Positions 37,438-46,678 of a stretch of 64,000 nt of DNA are shown here, piece by piece; position 1 is the stretch's first letter; every line of letters starts with the position of its first letter. The stretch comes from Veillonellaceae bacterium. Its GTDB lineage: Bacteria > Bacillota > Negativicutes > JAAYSF01. The stretch is taken from the NCBI GenBank assembly GCA_012523975.1, contig JAAYSF010000085.1, positions 1-64,000 of the forward strand. The letters run 5' to 3'. The notes under the pieces were generated by a model. That model made no database searches and had not been told where the DNA came from. It saw nothing but the letters and a program-made list of their open reading frames with translations. Made by a program: the position numbers and the translations under genes.

Positions 37438-37563
37438 CATCATCCCTTCATATATAACTATCACAATTATATCATTTATTTCGTTGAAACGGAAAACATG
37501 TTAAAATCACACTATACTTAACTTATAGAAGTATATTTACTATTCCGAAGAAAGGGTGATTCC

Positions 37564-38229
37564 ATGCATGGAGTATTTGATATAATCGGCCCGGTAATGA
37601 TCGGCCCTTCCAGCTCTCATACAGCCGGTGCCGCCCGGTTGGGGAAAATGGCCCGGACAATCCTAGGTGAACAGCCCGCCGCAGCAATAATCGAACTTCA
37701 CGGTTCTTTCGCTCAAACTTACCGCGGCCATGGTACTGATAAAGCCCTTGTCGCCGGACTTTTAGGCTATAGCACTGACGATACCCGAATAAAAGAGGCT
37801 TTGACGACAGCACCACAGCGAGGTCTCAATGTAACCTTTAAGACCGTTGATTTAGGCGATAATGCCCATCCAAATACAGCCATCTTTCACCTGACTGGTG
37901 TATTGGGCCGAAAGGTAAAGGTTGTTGGATCGTCAACGGGCGGCGGCAATATTATAATTACTGAAATTGATGGTTATGCGGTAGAGTTGACCGGCGAATA
38001 CTATACCTTAATTTCAATCCATCAAGATAAGCCTGGTGTTATTGCGCTTATCACCCACATGTTGGCGCAAGAAACCGTTAATATCGCCTTCATGCGGGTA
38101 TCGCGCCGCGAAAAAGGCTCCCAGGCATTAGCAATTATAGAAGCCGATCATCCGCTACCGGAACATATTCTAACCGCTGTCAGCTCGATTCCAGCCGTTA
38201 AGCTGGCCCTTTTAATTCCGCCCCTCTAG
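37564..38229 (+). CDS. sdaAB: L-serine dehydratase, beta subunit
   Basis: 221 residues, ATG after AAGGGTGATTCC. FDIIGPVMIGPSSSHTAGAARLG and HGSFAQTYRGHGTDKALVAGLLG are conserved in the beta chain; the last roughly 75 residues form an ACT domain (LISIHQDKPGVIALITHMLA). With the alpha chain encoded 10 bp later it forms the oxygen-labile Fe-S serine dehydratase that gives pyruvate and ammonia. Confidence 0.94.
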   Translation: MHGVFDIIGPVMIGPSSSHTAGAARLGKMARTILGEQPAAAIIELHGSFAQTYRGHGTDKALVAGLLGYSTDDTRIKEALTTAPQRGLNVTFKTVDLGDNAHPNTAIFHLTGVLGRKVKVVGSSTGGGNIIITEIDGYAVELTGEYYTLISIHQDKPGVIALITHMLAQETVNIAFMRVSRREKGSQALAIIEADHPLPEHILTAVSSIPAVKLALLIPPL

Positions 38230-38239
38230 GAGGTATATT

Positions 38240-39136
38240 ATGAGAATCCAATTCACTCGTATTGATGAACTTATTGCAATTGCCAATTCATTACAAAAAC
38301 CAATATCCAGTATTGTTTTAGAATCCGAAGCTCAACGCAGCGATCGACAGCCAAATGACATATGGACTGATATGAAAACCAGCCTGTTAGTTATGCGCGA
38401 CGCTGTTAATGAAGGTCTTGCCCAAACCGATAAATCATTCAGTGGTCTTGTCGGCGGTGACGCCAATCGTCTAATAAACAGAATCAATGCTTCGACATTG
38501 CTGACGGGGGTAACAAGTTCCCGAGCAGCGGCCTATGCGCTAGCCGTCAGCGAGGTTAATGCCGGAATGGGTAAAGTCGTAGCGTGTCCGACCGCTGGTT
38601 CCTGCGGTATCCTACCGGGTGCATTGTTGGCTGCAGGCGAGATATTAAACGCTGATGATGATGACCTGGTTCGCGGGTTATTTACAGCCGCCGGTATCGG
38701 CATAGTTATTGCCGAAAATGCATCAATTGCCGGTGCGATTGGAGGCTGCCAGGCTGAATGCGGCTCAGCTGCGGCGATGGCTGCCGGAGCGATAGCCGAT
38801 ATAGCCGGAGGAACTCCGGAACAAGTAAGCCACGCCCTTGCTTTGGCACTTAAGAACCTATTAGGCTTGGTCTGCGACCCAGTTGCCGGCCTTGTTGAAG
38901 TTCCTTGCGTCAAACGAAATGCCTTTGGCGCAGCTCATGCGCTGCTAGCGGCTGAAATGTCGCTAGCTGGTATTGAGAGTGTTATCCCGGCTGACGAGGT
39001 AATCGGCGCCATGCACCAAATTGGCCTCACTATCCCCCGGTCTTTACGTGAAACATCCGAAGGCGGTCTGGCAAAAACGCCGACGGGATGCAGTATCACG
39101 ACACGCCTGCAAGCCGGCAAACCGGCCGATCTATAG
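38240..39136 (+). CDS. sdaAA: L-serine dehydratase, alpha subunit
   Basis: 298 residues, ATG after AGGAGGTATATT. Fe-S cysteines in CPTAGSCGILPGALLA and CDPVAGLVEVPCVKRNA, plus GGCQAECGSAAAMAAG. The C-terminus SEGGLAKTPTGCSIT is typical. Partner of the beta subunit encoded upstream; both are needed for activity. Confidence 0.95.
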   Translation: MRIQFTRIDELIAIANSLQKPISSIVLESEAQRSDRQPNDIWTDMKTSLLVMRDAVNEGLAQTDKSFSGLVGGDANRLINRINASTLLTGVTSSRAAAYALAVSEVNAGMGKVVACPTAGSCGILPGALLAAGEILNADDDDLVRGLFTAAGIGIVIAENASIAGAIGGCQAECGSAAAMAAGAIADIAGGTPEQVSHALALALKNLLGLVCDPVAGLVEVPCVKRNAFGAAHALLAAEMSLAGIESVIPADEVIGAMHQIGLTIPRSLRETSEGGLAKTPTGCSITTRLQAGKPADL

Positions 39137-39297
39137 CATAGAACCTAATCGCTTTTCTACGCACATGCATTGTATACATCTCGCTAAAATGATATAATTT
39201 TGTCCAAGCAGTGTAAACAACCAGCTTATTTAGGCTGGTTGTTACTTTAGCAAAAAAACTTTGTGCCTAAGTCACTTTAGAATTGAGGTTAAAAGTC

Positions 39298-40029
39298 ATG
39301 CTTACAAAAAAAACGGTAGCAGAATCAAATTATACCTTGGAAAAACTTGATTTTTGGCAAGGGGTCATAAGCAGCGGGCCGATTTTATTAGGAATCATCC
39401 CGTTCGGCATTACTTGCGGGGTAATGGGCCTAACTGCCGGACTGACTCCGCTCGAAACGGTGATGATGTCGTTCCTGGTGTTTGCCGGAGCCAGCCAGTT
39501 TATAGCTATTACTATGCTAGGCGCTGGAATTACTGGTTGGAGCGTAATCGTCTTCACAACTCTGTTGGTAAATTTACGCCACATGTTGATGGGAGCATCT
39601 TTAGCACAGTACATGGTAAAATTGTCTACTTACCGCCAGGCACTGCTGTCATTTCTGCTGACCGATGAGGCATATGCTGTGACTATCAGCCGGATTTATC
39701 AGCAAGGCTACAGTGCGGCCCACCATTTTGGCGTCAGTATAAGTCTGTACCTAACTTGGGCATTATCAACAATTGTCGGCGTTCTAGTAGGTAGTTATAT
39801 TCCTGATCCCCTGGCCTGGGGTCTCGATTTTGCGATGCCAGCAACTTTCCTTGTCCTATTACTTCCGCAGATTACAGACCGAATCAGCTTGGTTGTATGT
39901 ATTGCCGCCGGGCTCATAGCCGTGACCGGTGCTTTATATCTTCCGGGCAAATGGTATATGATTGCAGCTACTTTAGGAGCGGTCTTGATTGGTGGATTGA
40001 TGGAAGGAGCTAAAGCAAATGCGAAGTGA
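39298..40029 (+). CDS. azlC: AzlC-family branched-chain amino acid exporter, large subunit
   Basis: Start ATG 39298 with GAGGTTAAAAGTC before it; TTG 39283 precedes the ribosome site. 243 residues, about seven membrane helices: GPILLGIIPFGITCGVMGLTAGLTPLETVMMSFLVFAGASQFIAI and LLVNLRHMLMGASLAQY, LTDEAYAVT are AzlC hallmarks. With AzlD it exports branched-chain amino acids. Confidence 0.9.
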   Translation: MLTKKTVAESNYTLEKLDFWQGVISSGPILLGIIPFGITCGVMGLTAGLTPLETVMMSFLVFAGASQFIAITMLGAGITGWSVIVFTTLLVNLRHMLMGASLAQYMVKLSTYRQALLSFLLTDEAYAVTISRIYQQGYSAAHHFGVSISLYLTWALSTIVGVLVGSYIPDPLAWGLDFAMPATFLVLLLPQITDRISLVVCIAAGLIAVTGALYLPGKWYMIAATLGAVLIGGLMEGAKANAK

Positions 40030-40339
40030 GATTATTTTTATAATTGCGGGTATGGCCCTGGTAACCTTTGCGACCAGATATAGTTGTGTGGCACTATTTA
40101 GGCAAACTGGAATGCCCGACTGGTTAGAGCGCTGGTTAAAGCACATTCCACCCGCCATTCTAACAGCGTTAATTGTTCCAGCTCTGGTAATGCCTACAGG
40201 CCAAATCGATATATCCCTAAACAATCATTACCTGCTAGCAGGTTTGGTTGCAGCTCTTGCTGCTTATAAGACCCGTAATATTGTTACAACTCTAACGCTT
40301 GGGTTGGGAACGATGCTAGCCTTGCGGTTTTGGGGTTAA
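40019..40339 (+). CDS. azlD: AzlD-family branched-chain amino acid exporter, small subunit
   Basis: 106 residues, start overlapping azlC by 11 bases. Four membrane helices; MALVTFATRYSCVALFRQ and WLKHIPPAILTALIVPALV match AzlD. Works with AzlC. Confidence 0.88.
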   Translation: MRSEIIFIIAGMALVTFATRYSCVALFRQTGMPDWLERWLKHIPPAILTALIVPALVMPTGQIDISLNNHYLLAGLVAALAAYKTRNIVTTLTLGLGTMLALRFWG

Positions 40340-40356
40340 TGAGCGACAAAATTAGA

Positions 40357-40383
40357 AAACCGCCTTTTCGGCGGTTATTTTTT
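40357..40383. terminator. Terminator after azlD, overlapping the Spo0E-like stop
   Basis: AACCGCC / GGCGGTT stem followed by ATTTTTTAG; its right edge reaches the convergent gene end. Confidence 0.8.
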
Positions 40384-40531
40384 AGCTTAATTGCGATCTA
40401 TAGCATTTATTAAGCACTGCGTCAAGCTTTTGACTGATTTTAAGAACTTCCGGATGTGATATCCCTTTTTCTATAGCTGTATCGTGCATCATTTGACGCA
40501 AAAACTCTATTTGGTAAAATAGCTTGTCCAT
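40382..40531 (-). CDS. Spo0E-like aspartyl-phosphate phosphatase
   Basis: 49 residues, too short for most gene callers: MDKLFYQIEFLRQMMHDTAI...LKISQKLDAVLNKCYRSQLS. The two-helix layout and the SQKLD motif match Spo0E-type proteins, which remove phosphate from Spo0A and delay sporulation. AGAAAGGCAGCGG precedes ATG. It supports a spore-forming host. Confidence 0.8.
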   Translation of the reverse strand: MDKLFYQIEFLRQMMHDTAIEKGISHPEVLKISQKLDAVLNKCYRSQLS

Positions 40532-40741
40532 GAATCCGCTGCCTTTCTACTATTTCTTGCATACTTTAACATTATATCTTAAAATTAATTTCTTTTGTAC
40601 TAGATATTGGGAATTTTATAAAACTTTTCAAAATGCTGTCTATATAGATTAGTCGTGATACCTTTAGTGAGCACTTATTTTGCATTAATAACTGTATTCT
40701 CGGCAATAATAACGCTGAATTTAACCTCGGGTGGTATTTAT

Positions 40742-40873
40742 ATGGATACAGTAACCAACAAAAATAAAAACAAATCAACGCAAGCAATTACTAAGGAAAA
40801 GTACGGTCAGTTAACTGACGTTCCCGCCAAGGCCGTTGATAAAGATCAATTAAATCAATCAATGGTACCTTGA
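40742..40873 (+). CDS. Short hydrophilic protein, unknown
   Basis: 43 residues from ATG 40742 with GGGTGG upstream: Lys/Asn/Gln-rich, no hydrophobic stretch (NKNKNKSTQAITKEKYG...AKAVDKDQLNQS). A hairpin (40908-40936) follows, which supports a transcription unit. No family recognised; could be chance. Confidence 0.45.
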   Translation: MDTVTNKNKNKSTQAITKEKYGQLTDVPAKAVDKDQLNQSMVP

Positions 40874-40907
40874 TTCATAATCTGCAAGAAAAATCATGTA
40901 AAAAAAT

Positions 40908-40936
40908 GGACTGCCTGCATTCTCGCAGCGCAGTCC
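40908..40936 (+). terminator. Possible terminator hairpin
   Basis: GGACTGC / GCAGTCC arms with an inner CTGC...GCAG; no strong T run. Between the short gene and the next. Confidence 0.4.
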
Positions 40937-40956
40937 TTAGAATATGGGGGTATATT

Positions 40957-41373
40957 ATGAAGGCTATGTTTCCGCCCAATGCGAAAAGGGTCCAACTAAA
41001 TACCAGTCATATCGTTAACGCCGAAATTCACCGGAAAATGCTGTCGAATGCGGCCAGCTACGCAAATAAAAACCGGGACGAAATATCACTGCGCCTCCAA
41101 GAGCTCGACCATGAATGGGATACCGAGCGAGTGTTGGAGGCTAACGCTGCCGGATTTATTCTAATCAGCATTATACTTGGGTTCCAATTTTATTACGCCT
41201 GGTTTTATGTAGCCGGCATCGTTGCGTTTTTCTTACTCCAACATGCCTTGCAAGGCTGGTGCCCGCCGCTGCCCATTATTCGCAGGCTGGGTATTAGAAC
41301 TGCCAGTGAAATCAACGATGAAAAAATGGCACTAAAAGCCTTACGTGGCGATTTCAACCGCAAAAAGCCCTGA
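40957..41373 (+). CDS. DUF2892-type membrane protein
   Basis: ATG 40957 after GGGGGTATATT; 138 residues. Polar N-terminus (about 1-65) with helices, then two membrane spans (ANAAGFILISIILGF and FYVAGIVAFFLLQHALQGW) and PPLPIIRRLGIRTASEINDEK, the DUF2892 pattern. Function unknown. Confidence 0.7.
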   Translation: MKAMFPPNAKRVQLNTSHIVNAEIHRKMLSNAASYANKNRDEISLRLQELDHEWDTERVLEANAAGFILISIILGFQFYYAWFYVAGIVAFFLLQHALQGWCPPLPIIRRLGIRTASEINDEKMALKALRGDFNRKKP

Positions 41374-41374
41374 A

Positions 41375-41794
41375 CTACTCAATACTAATAATTACAAGAC
41401 CGGTTGTTATAAGCACAGCTCCAATCAATTGATGAACTGAGACTATTTCATTATAAACAAAGTGCCCCAGAATGATAGTCACTAACGGGGCACACGCCAT
41501 AATAACCGAAACTTCATGGATACTGCCGTTTTGAAGGGCATAAAAGTAAGCCATATCCCCTAATATTGCTGCTAAGACGGCCTCTATGGTGATAATAACC
41601 CAGAACGATGCTGGCAAATTATGAAGTTCAGTAAATGCCTTGGAAATAACCATCCAGCCTAATACAAGCGCAGCTGCAATTATCGTTCGTAAAGCGAAAG
41701 CCGTCAGTGGACTGACTGTGTTAAGCGCCGTTTTGCCAAATAAAGGCGCCAACCCTAAGCACAGTACACCGAACAATGCGTAGATAAGAAACAT
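41375..41794 (-). CDS. Single-EamA-domain transporter-like protein
   Basis: 139 residues, five membrane helices, half the size of ordinary ten-helix EamA permeases: LFGVLCLGLAPLFGKTAL, AILGDMAYFYALQNGSIHEVSVIMACAPLVTIILGHF. Single-domain members probably dimerise. ATG after GAGGAGAGTAAGC. Substrate unknown. Confidence 0.8.
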   Translation of the reverse strand: MFLIYALFGVLCLGLAPLFGKTALNTVSPLTAFALRTIIAAALVLGWMVISKAFTELHNLPASFWVIITIEAVLAAILGDMAYFYALQNGSIHEVSVIMACAPLVTIILGHFVYNEIVSVHQLIGAVLITTGLVIISIE

Positions 41795-41883
41795 GCTTAC
41801 TCTCCTCGTTTCGATATATAATCTGGCATAGTAAGCATATTCAAAGCCTCAACAAAAAATGATTGTCAAGATATAGCCCGCTG

Positions 41884-42306
41884 TTAATCTTTAATTACCA
41901 GCACCGGCACCTTAGCATAGGTTACAACCTTCTGAGCAACGCTACCGATTACAAGGCTTTTAAAGCCGCCCATTCCCCTAGTCCCAGTAACAATCAGGTC
42001 GGCGTCATTAGCCTCAGCATACCTGACAATAGCCTCAGCCGGGTTGCCGCGCAGTAAAATGGTATTAATATCTCTGCCATTATTGCGGCCTAGTTTCTTG
42101 ACTTTATCCAATAATGGCTGATAATACTTTTCAGCATCGTACATGAATTCGTTTATTTCACCTGTCGGACTAAAGTCTGGCGGTTTGATTACCGTGACAG
42201 TAGTAATTTGGGCACCCGTCTTTGCCGAAATATCAACGGCCCACTCTAGCGCTTTCTGACTTTGACGCGAGCCATCGTAAGCGACAAGGATACTCTTTAC
42301 GTTCAT
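41884..42306 (-). CDS. Universal stress protein (UspA family)
   Basis: ATG 42306 after AAAGGAGGCAAAGAG. 140 residues; SILVAYDGSRQSQKALEWAVDIS start and the ATP-binding G-x2-G-x9-G motif in GTRGMGGFKSLVIGSVAQ. Likely ATP-binding Usp. Confidence 0.9.
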   Translation of the reverse strand: MNVKSILVAYDGSRQSQKALEWAVDISAKTGAQITTVTVIKPPDFSPTGEINEFMYDAEKYYQPLLDKVKKLGRNNGRDINTILLRGNPAEAIVRYAEANDADLIVTGTRGMGGFKSLVIGSVAQKVVTYAKVPVLVIKD

Positions 42307-42337
42307 CTCTTTGCCTCCTTTTGCCTCCGATTTCAAC

Positions 42338-42368
42338 AAAACTCCTACCCGTAAGTGGTAGGAGTTTT
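42338..42368 (-). terminator. Terminator of the HpcH/HpaI gene
   Basis: AACTCCTACC / GGTAGGAGTT stem; on the minus strand it is followed by TTTTGTT. Confidence 0.7.
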
Positions 42369-42486
42369 ATTATATATTAACTGTAATTTATTACCAGTTA
42401 AATTATACCAAGAGAATTTCACCAAGTCAAATACTGTCTTTAATCGAATTAATGAACATTAGATATTTTCAATTTGAACTGCATTA

Positions 42487-43257
42487 TCAATCTTTCATGG
42501 AAGCAATCGTTGTCCGCACGGCCTGAGCAAACAGCATAGTATCGGAGCCTACCGCGAGGAAGTTGGCCCCTTCCCTTTGCCATAGCTTCGCATCTTTAAC
42601 AGTGGGACTGAAAATCCCTGTGATTTTGCCAGATTGGCTGCCGCGGCGGATAACATCTTTAACCACTTTTTTAAACTCCGGATTGTCGAATTCGCCGGAA
42701 ATCCCCATTGACTGCGATAAATCAGCCGGGCCAACAAAAATTCCATCGACGCCCTCTACCGCTAGAATTTCGTCAACCTTATCCAGCGCAGCAATATCTT
42801 CAATCTGAACAATGACCAATGAATTGCTATTTTGGGCAGCTGTATATTCTTTTAGCGGTGTAAAACCATAATGCGCCGCCCGTACAATGCCCGCCAACCC
42901 CCGCTCGCCTTGTGGACCGTATTTTGCCGCCTTGACGGCTAATGCTGCCTGTTCCGGGGTGTTAACGCGCGGAATGAGCACCCCACCGGCGCCACTGTCA
43001 AGCACTTTAGTTATTAAGGCAGGTTTGTTTTCCATTACACGTACGATGGGGACGATCCCTGTTACCTCAGCCGCCCTTATCAAACCGGCTAAGTTATGAA
43101 TGCCGTTCAACGAGTGTTCAGTATCTATGATGATGAAATCGAAACCGCCATAACCTAGCATTTCGATATTAGCAGTTTCACTTGAAAATAAAAACGTGCC
43201 TACAGCAGCTGCCTTGGTTAACAGCATTTCTTTTAATAGAGTCTTTCCTTTAGTCAT
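42487..43257 (-). CDS. HpcH/HpaI-family aldolase
   Basis: 256 residues, ATG after AAGGCGGTGCGATA. GYGGFDFIIIDTEHSLNGIHNLAGLIRAAE, GAGGVLIPRVNTPEQAALAVKAAKYGPQGERGL (substrate Arg), VIVQIEDIAALDKVDEIL and VDGIFVGPADLSQSMG define the 2-keto-3-deoxy acid aldolase barrel (metal Glu/Asp present). It cleaves 2-keto-3-deoxy sugar acids or related compounds; natural substrate not clear. Confidence 0.9.
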   Translation of the reverse strand: MTKGKTLLKEMLLTKAAAVGTFLFSSETANIEMLGYGGFDFIIIDTEHSLNGIHNLAGLIRAAEVTGIVPIVRVMENKPALITKVLDSGAGGVLIPRVNTPEQAALAVKAAKYGPQGERGLAGIVRAAHYGFTPLKEYTAAQNSNSLVIVQIEDIAALDKVDEILAVEGVDGIFVGPADLSQSMGISGEFDNPEFKKVVKDVIRRGSQSGKITGIFSPTVKDAKLWQREGANFLAVGSDTMLFAQAVRTTIASMKD

Positions 43258-43331
43258 TATCGCACCGCCTTTAAGTTATTTGCTTTAGCATATATATTTG
43301 ACGGCAAGATATAACCTTCCTGTTAAAAATT

Positions 43332-43358
43332 AAAAACCCCACCTTTTAGTGGGGGGTA
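43332..43358 (-). terminator. Terminator after the CorC/HlyC gene
   Basis: ACCCCACC / TGGGGGGT stem with an A-rich plus-strand side (T run on the minus strand). Confidence 0.55.
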
Positions 43359-43359
43359 A

Positions 43360-44688
43360 CTATGCCGATTGTTCTTCAGCGGGCGGGACTCGCGAAATCA
43401 GAACCTTGTCAACTCGGACTCTATCCATGTCAACTACTTCAAATCTAAATTCGTCCCAAACAAAGCTCTCAGACGCAGTTGGTATATGCCCAAGATACGA
43501 GACAACAAAACCGCCAAGCGTATTGAAATGGTCGCGGTCTTCTTCAGGGAGCTCTTCTATATCAAACTTATCTTTAAAATCTTCAATTGATATCAGGCCA
43601 TCAGCCAACCATGTGCCGTCCTGGCGCTCAATAATCTGCGGTTCTTCATCTTCATCATCAACTGACGGCATATCGCCGATAATTTCTTCCATGATATCGT
43701 GGAGAGTTATAAAGCCGACTACACCCCCGAACTCGTCAAGTACGACAGCCTCATGCACACCTGTCTGTTTGAAGAGCTCGAGAACTTTAAATGCTTTCAT
43801 TGACTTAGGAATATAGAGCGGTGATTTAATGCTATTTTCAAAGTCAAGCGGCTCGCCTTCTAGGCAGCGTGACAATAAATCTTTCGTATAAATAATTCCC
43901 TGAAAGTTATCGAGACTCCCGATGGCAACCGGAAATCGGGAATGACCGCTTTCATAGATAATTTGCTGATTATTTTCCAGCGAATCTTCAAGGTCAATCC
44001 AAACCATCCTGGTGCGCGGCGTCATTAAGGAATAAGCCCTTAAGTCGCTTAACCTGAAAACCTTATCAACCATGTCTTGTTCAGCTTTTTCGAAAGCTCC
44101 GGCCTCTGTTCCCTGTTCGAGAAGTATGCGTATTTCGTCCTCGGTAACAGGCGCTTCGGCAGTTTGCTTTATGCCCAAAAAGCGCATTACCATATCAGTT
44201 GAAGAACTTAGAAAATGAACAACCGGCGCAGATATTTTCGAAAATGTATGCATGGGCCCAGCTAAGGTTGCTGCAATAGGTTCAGGATTATTGAGCGCAA
44301 TCCGTTTGGGGACAAGTTCGCCAAAAATTAAAGTTAAATACGTGATTGCCGTAACGACTATTGCTAAGCTTATTGCCTCGCTGTGCGCGGCAATGGCCGG
44401 AATGACTTTTAGCTCTTCCGACAACACTTTTGATAATGTAGCTCCCCCAAATGTTCCTGTGAGAATGCCGATTAACGTAATTCCTACCTGAATAGTCGAT
44501 AGCAGCGGAGTAGGTTCCTCAGCTAGTTCCAAGGCTAGTTTTGAGCCGGCATCTCCTTCTTCCGCTCTCTGTTCCAACCTTGTTTTTCGCGATGAAACAA
44601 CAGCCATCTCAGTCAGTGCAAAAATTCCGTTCGCGACTATTAGAACGAGAATAATCGCAATCTCCATACTCGCAGAAGGCGTATCCAA
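43360..44688 (-). CDS. HlyC/CorC-family transporter (DUF21-CBS-CorC_HlyC)
   Basis: About 442 residues (TTG 44688) or 435 (ATG 44667). DUF21 membrane part (about 1-200: ANGIFALTEMAVVSSRKTRLE), paired CBS domains (MTPRTRMVWIDLEDSLEN...; MKAFKVLELFKQTGVHEAVVLDEFGGVVGFITLHDIMEEIIGD), and the C-terminal FAD-like CorC_HlyC domain. Family members move Mg or Co ions, or help tolerance to them. Confidence 0.9.
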   Translation of the reverse strand: MDTPSASMEIAIILVLIVANGIFALTEMAVVSSRKTRLEQRAEEGDAGSKLALELAEEPTPLLSTIQVGITLIGILTGTFGGATLSKVLSEELKVIPAIAAHSEAISLAIVVTAITYLTLIFGELVPKRIALNNPEPIAATLAGPMHTFSKISAPVVHFLSSSTDMVMRFLGIKQTAEAPVTEDEIRILLEQGTEAGAFEKAEQDMVDKVFRLSDLRAYSLMTPRTRMVWIDLEDSLENNQQIIYESGHSRFPVAIGSLDNFQGIIYTKDLLSRCLEGEPLDFENSIKSPLYIPKSMKAFKVLELFKQTGVHEAVVLDEFGGVVGFITLHDIMEEIIGDMPSVDDEDEEPQIIERQDGTWLADGLISIEDFKDKFDIEELPEEDRDHFNTLGGFVVSYLGHIPTASESFVWDEFRFEVVDMDRVRVDKVLISRVPPAEEQSA

Positions 44689-44760
44689 TGTATATATTCA
44701 CTCTCCTTAAATATCCATGATATTTTAAACTACATTATAACATAAAGTTATGCAATTGTA

Positions 44761-45402
44761 TTATTGTTTTTTTATTGCAGCTTCTTCTACCTCGCGGAAC
44801 AAGGTGTCCTGCGGCATTGATTCTTTTTGAGTATTATGTGTTTCTGAAGTTTCTGCTGAATCTGTATAGGACTTGGACTGCTCCGTTGGGCCAAGTCGAT
44901 TTTGAATATCTTTTAGCATCTTCATAATAGCTTCGATATCGCTTTTAGTAACGGGCTGGGCCGATTCTTTAAGGGTATAGCCGAGCTGGCCGTTTGGTTC
45001 AATTGTGGCATATTCCACCTCTTCAATCTTAGCAACACTGGATTGCCTAAGATGCATTTCCAACTGGTGTACTGTCAGCCGGATTTTTTTCAGATTATCC
45101 AGCTTAATTTTGCCATTCTCAATAACAACAATTGATGTCCCGGAAAATACCCGTTCCAGAAACCGCCAGCGTATCTGCAGAATCTCCAGTATATACAAGG
45201 TGGCAATTACAATGATTACTGCCGCAAATGTTTTTCCCATCTCTCTGCCGACAAGCGGCTCAATAAGAATAGTGCCTACAGCTATCATTACGACAGTCTC
45301 GGCCGCAGTCATTTGGGATAGCGATTTGCGCCCCGCCAATCGCAGAGCCAAGACACCAAAGATATAAGTTATAACCGTTTGCGCAACAAAGTAAATGTCC
45401 AA
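44761..45402 (-). CDS. DUF421 (YetF/YrbG-like) membrane protein
   Basis: 213 residues from TTG 45402 with AAGGAGA nine bases before. Three N-terminal membrane helices (VITYIFGVLALRLAGRKSLSQMTAAETVVMIAVG), then the beta-rich soluble part ending with SVAKIEEVEYATIEPNGQLGYTLK, typical of DUF421. C-terminal 40 residues polar. Linked to spore or cell envelope in some Firmicutes; function here unknown. Confidence 0.85.
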   Translation of the reverse strand: MDIYFVAQTVITYIFGVLALRLAGRKSLSQMTAAETVVMIAVGTILIEPLVGREMGKTFAAVIIVIATLYILEILQIRWRFLERVFSGTSIVVIENGKIKLDNLKKIRLTVHQLEMHLRQSSVAKIEEVEYATIEPNGQLGYTLKESAQPVTKSDIEAIMKMLKDIQNRLGPTEQSKSYTDSAETSETHNTQKESMPQDTLFREVEEAAIKKQ

Positions 45403-45487
45403 CGATAATCTTCTCCTTTTAACAACAAGACTATCGTTATTTTATCCCATTCTGCAGATTTCACTAACTTGGAGGAACTAATTAGAA

Positions 45488-45516
45488 AAGCCACCCCTCA
45501 TAATGAAAGGTGGCTA
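45488..45516 (-). terminator. Terminator after htpX
   Basis: AGCCACC / GGTGGCT stem next to the stop codon at 45526 with a T-rich minus-strand tail. Confidence 0.65.
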
Positions 45517-45525
45517 GCTGAACTG

Positions 45526-46386
45526 CTAACGAATACGTTTTGCTAATTCTTCAAGTTTTGCAACACGCTGGTCGGTTGACGGGTGAGTGCTAAATAGGTT
45601 TGAGGTCCAGCTCCGTACTCCGCTTAACGGATTAACAATAAACATATGCGAAGTGGCCGGGGTAGCTTGCGGCATTACAGCGTGCTTAGCATAGTATTCA
45701 ATCTTTCTCAAGGCGCTTGCTAAGGCCAACGGATTGGCACACATAAGACCGCCTGTTTCATCAGCCTGAAACTCGCGCGAGCGAGAAACGCCCAGTTGGA
45801 TTAAGGTTGCTGCCAGTGGCGCAATCACAATCAAAAAGATAAATTCAACGATTCCGCCGATACCGCCGTCCTCATCATCGCCGCGGCCAAAAATAGCTGC
45901 CCATTGCGCAATATGCGCTATCATTGTTATGATGCCTGCGATAGTCGCAACAATAGTGCTTATCAAGGTATCGCGGTTCTTAATGTGGGAAAGCTCATGA
46001 GCAACTACACCTTCGAGTTCTTCGTAGTTTAGGGCCTGCATAATGCCTGTTGTAACTGCCACAACTCCATTTTCAGGATTACGGCCGGTCGCAAAGGCAT
46101 TTGGAACTTGAGAATCAATTATAAACACTCTAGGCATTGGCATTTTGGCGCGCTGCGCTAAATTAGAAACCATGCGGATCAGGTCAGGAGCCTGACTTGC
46201 AGTAACTTCTCGGCCTCCATACATTTTCAGAACAATTTTGTCACTAAACCAATAACTGCCAAAATTCATGAGCATCGAAATGATAAACATAAAAGTCATT
46301 CCTTGTGTGCCGCCAAACATATTACCGACTGCCAACAGTAATCCTGTTAATCCGGCTAAAAGAAGAGTTGTTTTTAGTGAGTTCAT
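45526..46386 (-). CDS. htpX: HtpX-family membrane zinc protease
   Basis: ATG 46386 follows GGAGGTGCTTT; 286 residues. Two N-terminal membrane helices, zinc motif VAHELSHIKNRD (HExxH), two further helices, and ETGGLMCANPLALASALRKIE with STHPSTDQRVAKLEELA near the end. It degrades misfolded membrane proteins. Preceded by a yybP-ykoY (manganese) riboswitch and a 16-codon reading frame. Confidence 0.92.
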   Translation of the reverse strand: MNSLKTTLLLAGLTGLLLAVGNMFGGTQGMTFMFIISMLMNFGSYWFSDKIVLKMYGGREVTASQAPDLIRMVSNLAQRAKMPMPRVFIIDSQVPNAFATGRNPENGVVAVTTGIMQALNYEELEGVVAHELSHIKNRDTLISTIVATIAGIITMIAHIAQWAAIFGRGDDEDGGIGGIVEFIFLIVIAPLAATLIQLGVSRSREFQADETGGLMCANPLALASALRKIEYYAKHAVMPQATPATSHMFIVNPLSGVRSWTSNLFSTHPSTDQRVAKLEELAKRIR

Positions 46387-46412
46387 AAAGCACCTCCGTA
46401 AATAGTGTTTCA

Positions 46413-46463
46413 TTATAGATAATTATTTAAACGTTTGCAAAATAATGACTTGCTTTCTTGCAC
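46413..46463 (-). CDS. Possible 16-residue leader peptide before htpX
   Basis: GTG 46463 after AGGAGGTGGGCT encodes VQESKSLFCKRLNNYL and ends in TAATG, touching ATG 46413 that is in frame with htpX. The strong ribosome site makes translation plausible; it may influence htpX initiation. Not conserved-checked. Confidence 0.4.
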   Translation of the reverse strand: MQESKSLFCKRLNNYL

Positions 46464-46538
46464 AGCCCACCTCCTGTCGGTATATGCAAGGACAAGCATT
46501 TAATTTGGGCAAAAACTCAGTAGATCACATTATGAAAA

Positions 46539-46665
46539 AGAGACCTCGGTACGAAATATCATACCGAAGGTCTCGCTTATCGGCTATTTACCAACGGCAG
46601 TGCCAGACGCTTACGCATCGATTGTTGACACTGTCCTTGCAAGCTACTCCCCTTCAGAGCAATAT
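46539..46665 (-). ncRNA. yybP-ykoY (manganese) riboswitch with terminator
   Basis: Minus strand: GAAGGGGAGTAGC near the 5' end, GTCAACAATCGATGCG in the middle, and AGCGAGACCTTCGG at the 3' end. These are the conserved blocks of the yybP-ykoY class. GAGACC then pairs in a terminator (GAGACCTTCGGTA...TACCGAGGTCTC-TTTTT). Mn2+ binding should favour read-through to htpX. Confidence 0.85.
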
Positions 46666-46678
46666 TTACTTTGGTTAA

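Noticed and set aside
38533-38913. Minus-strand 126-codon frame opposite sdaAA
   Set aside because: Ala/Pro-rich shadow of the sdaAA coding sequence.
46445-46678. Plus-strand 77-codon frame
   Set aside because: It is antisense to the yybP-ykoY riboswitch and terminator.
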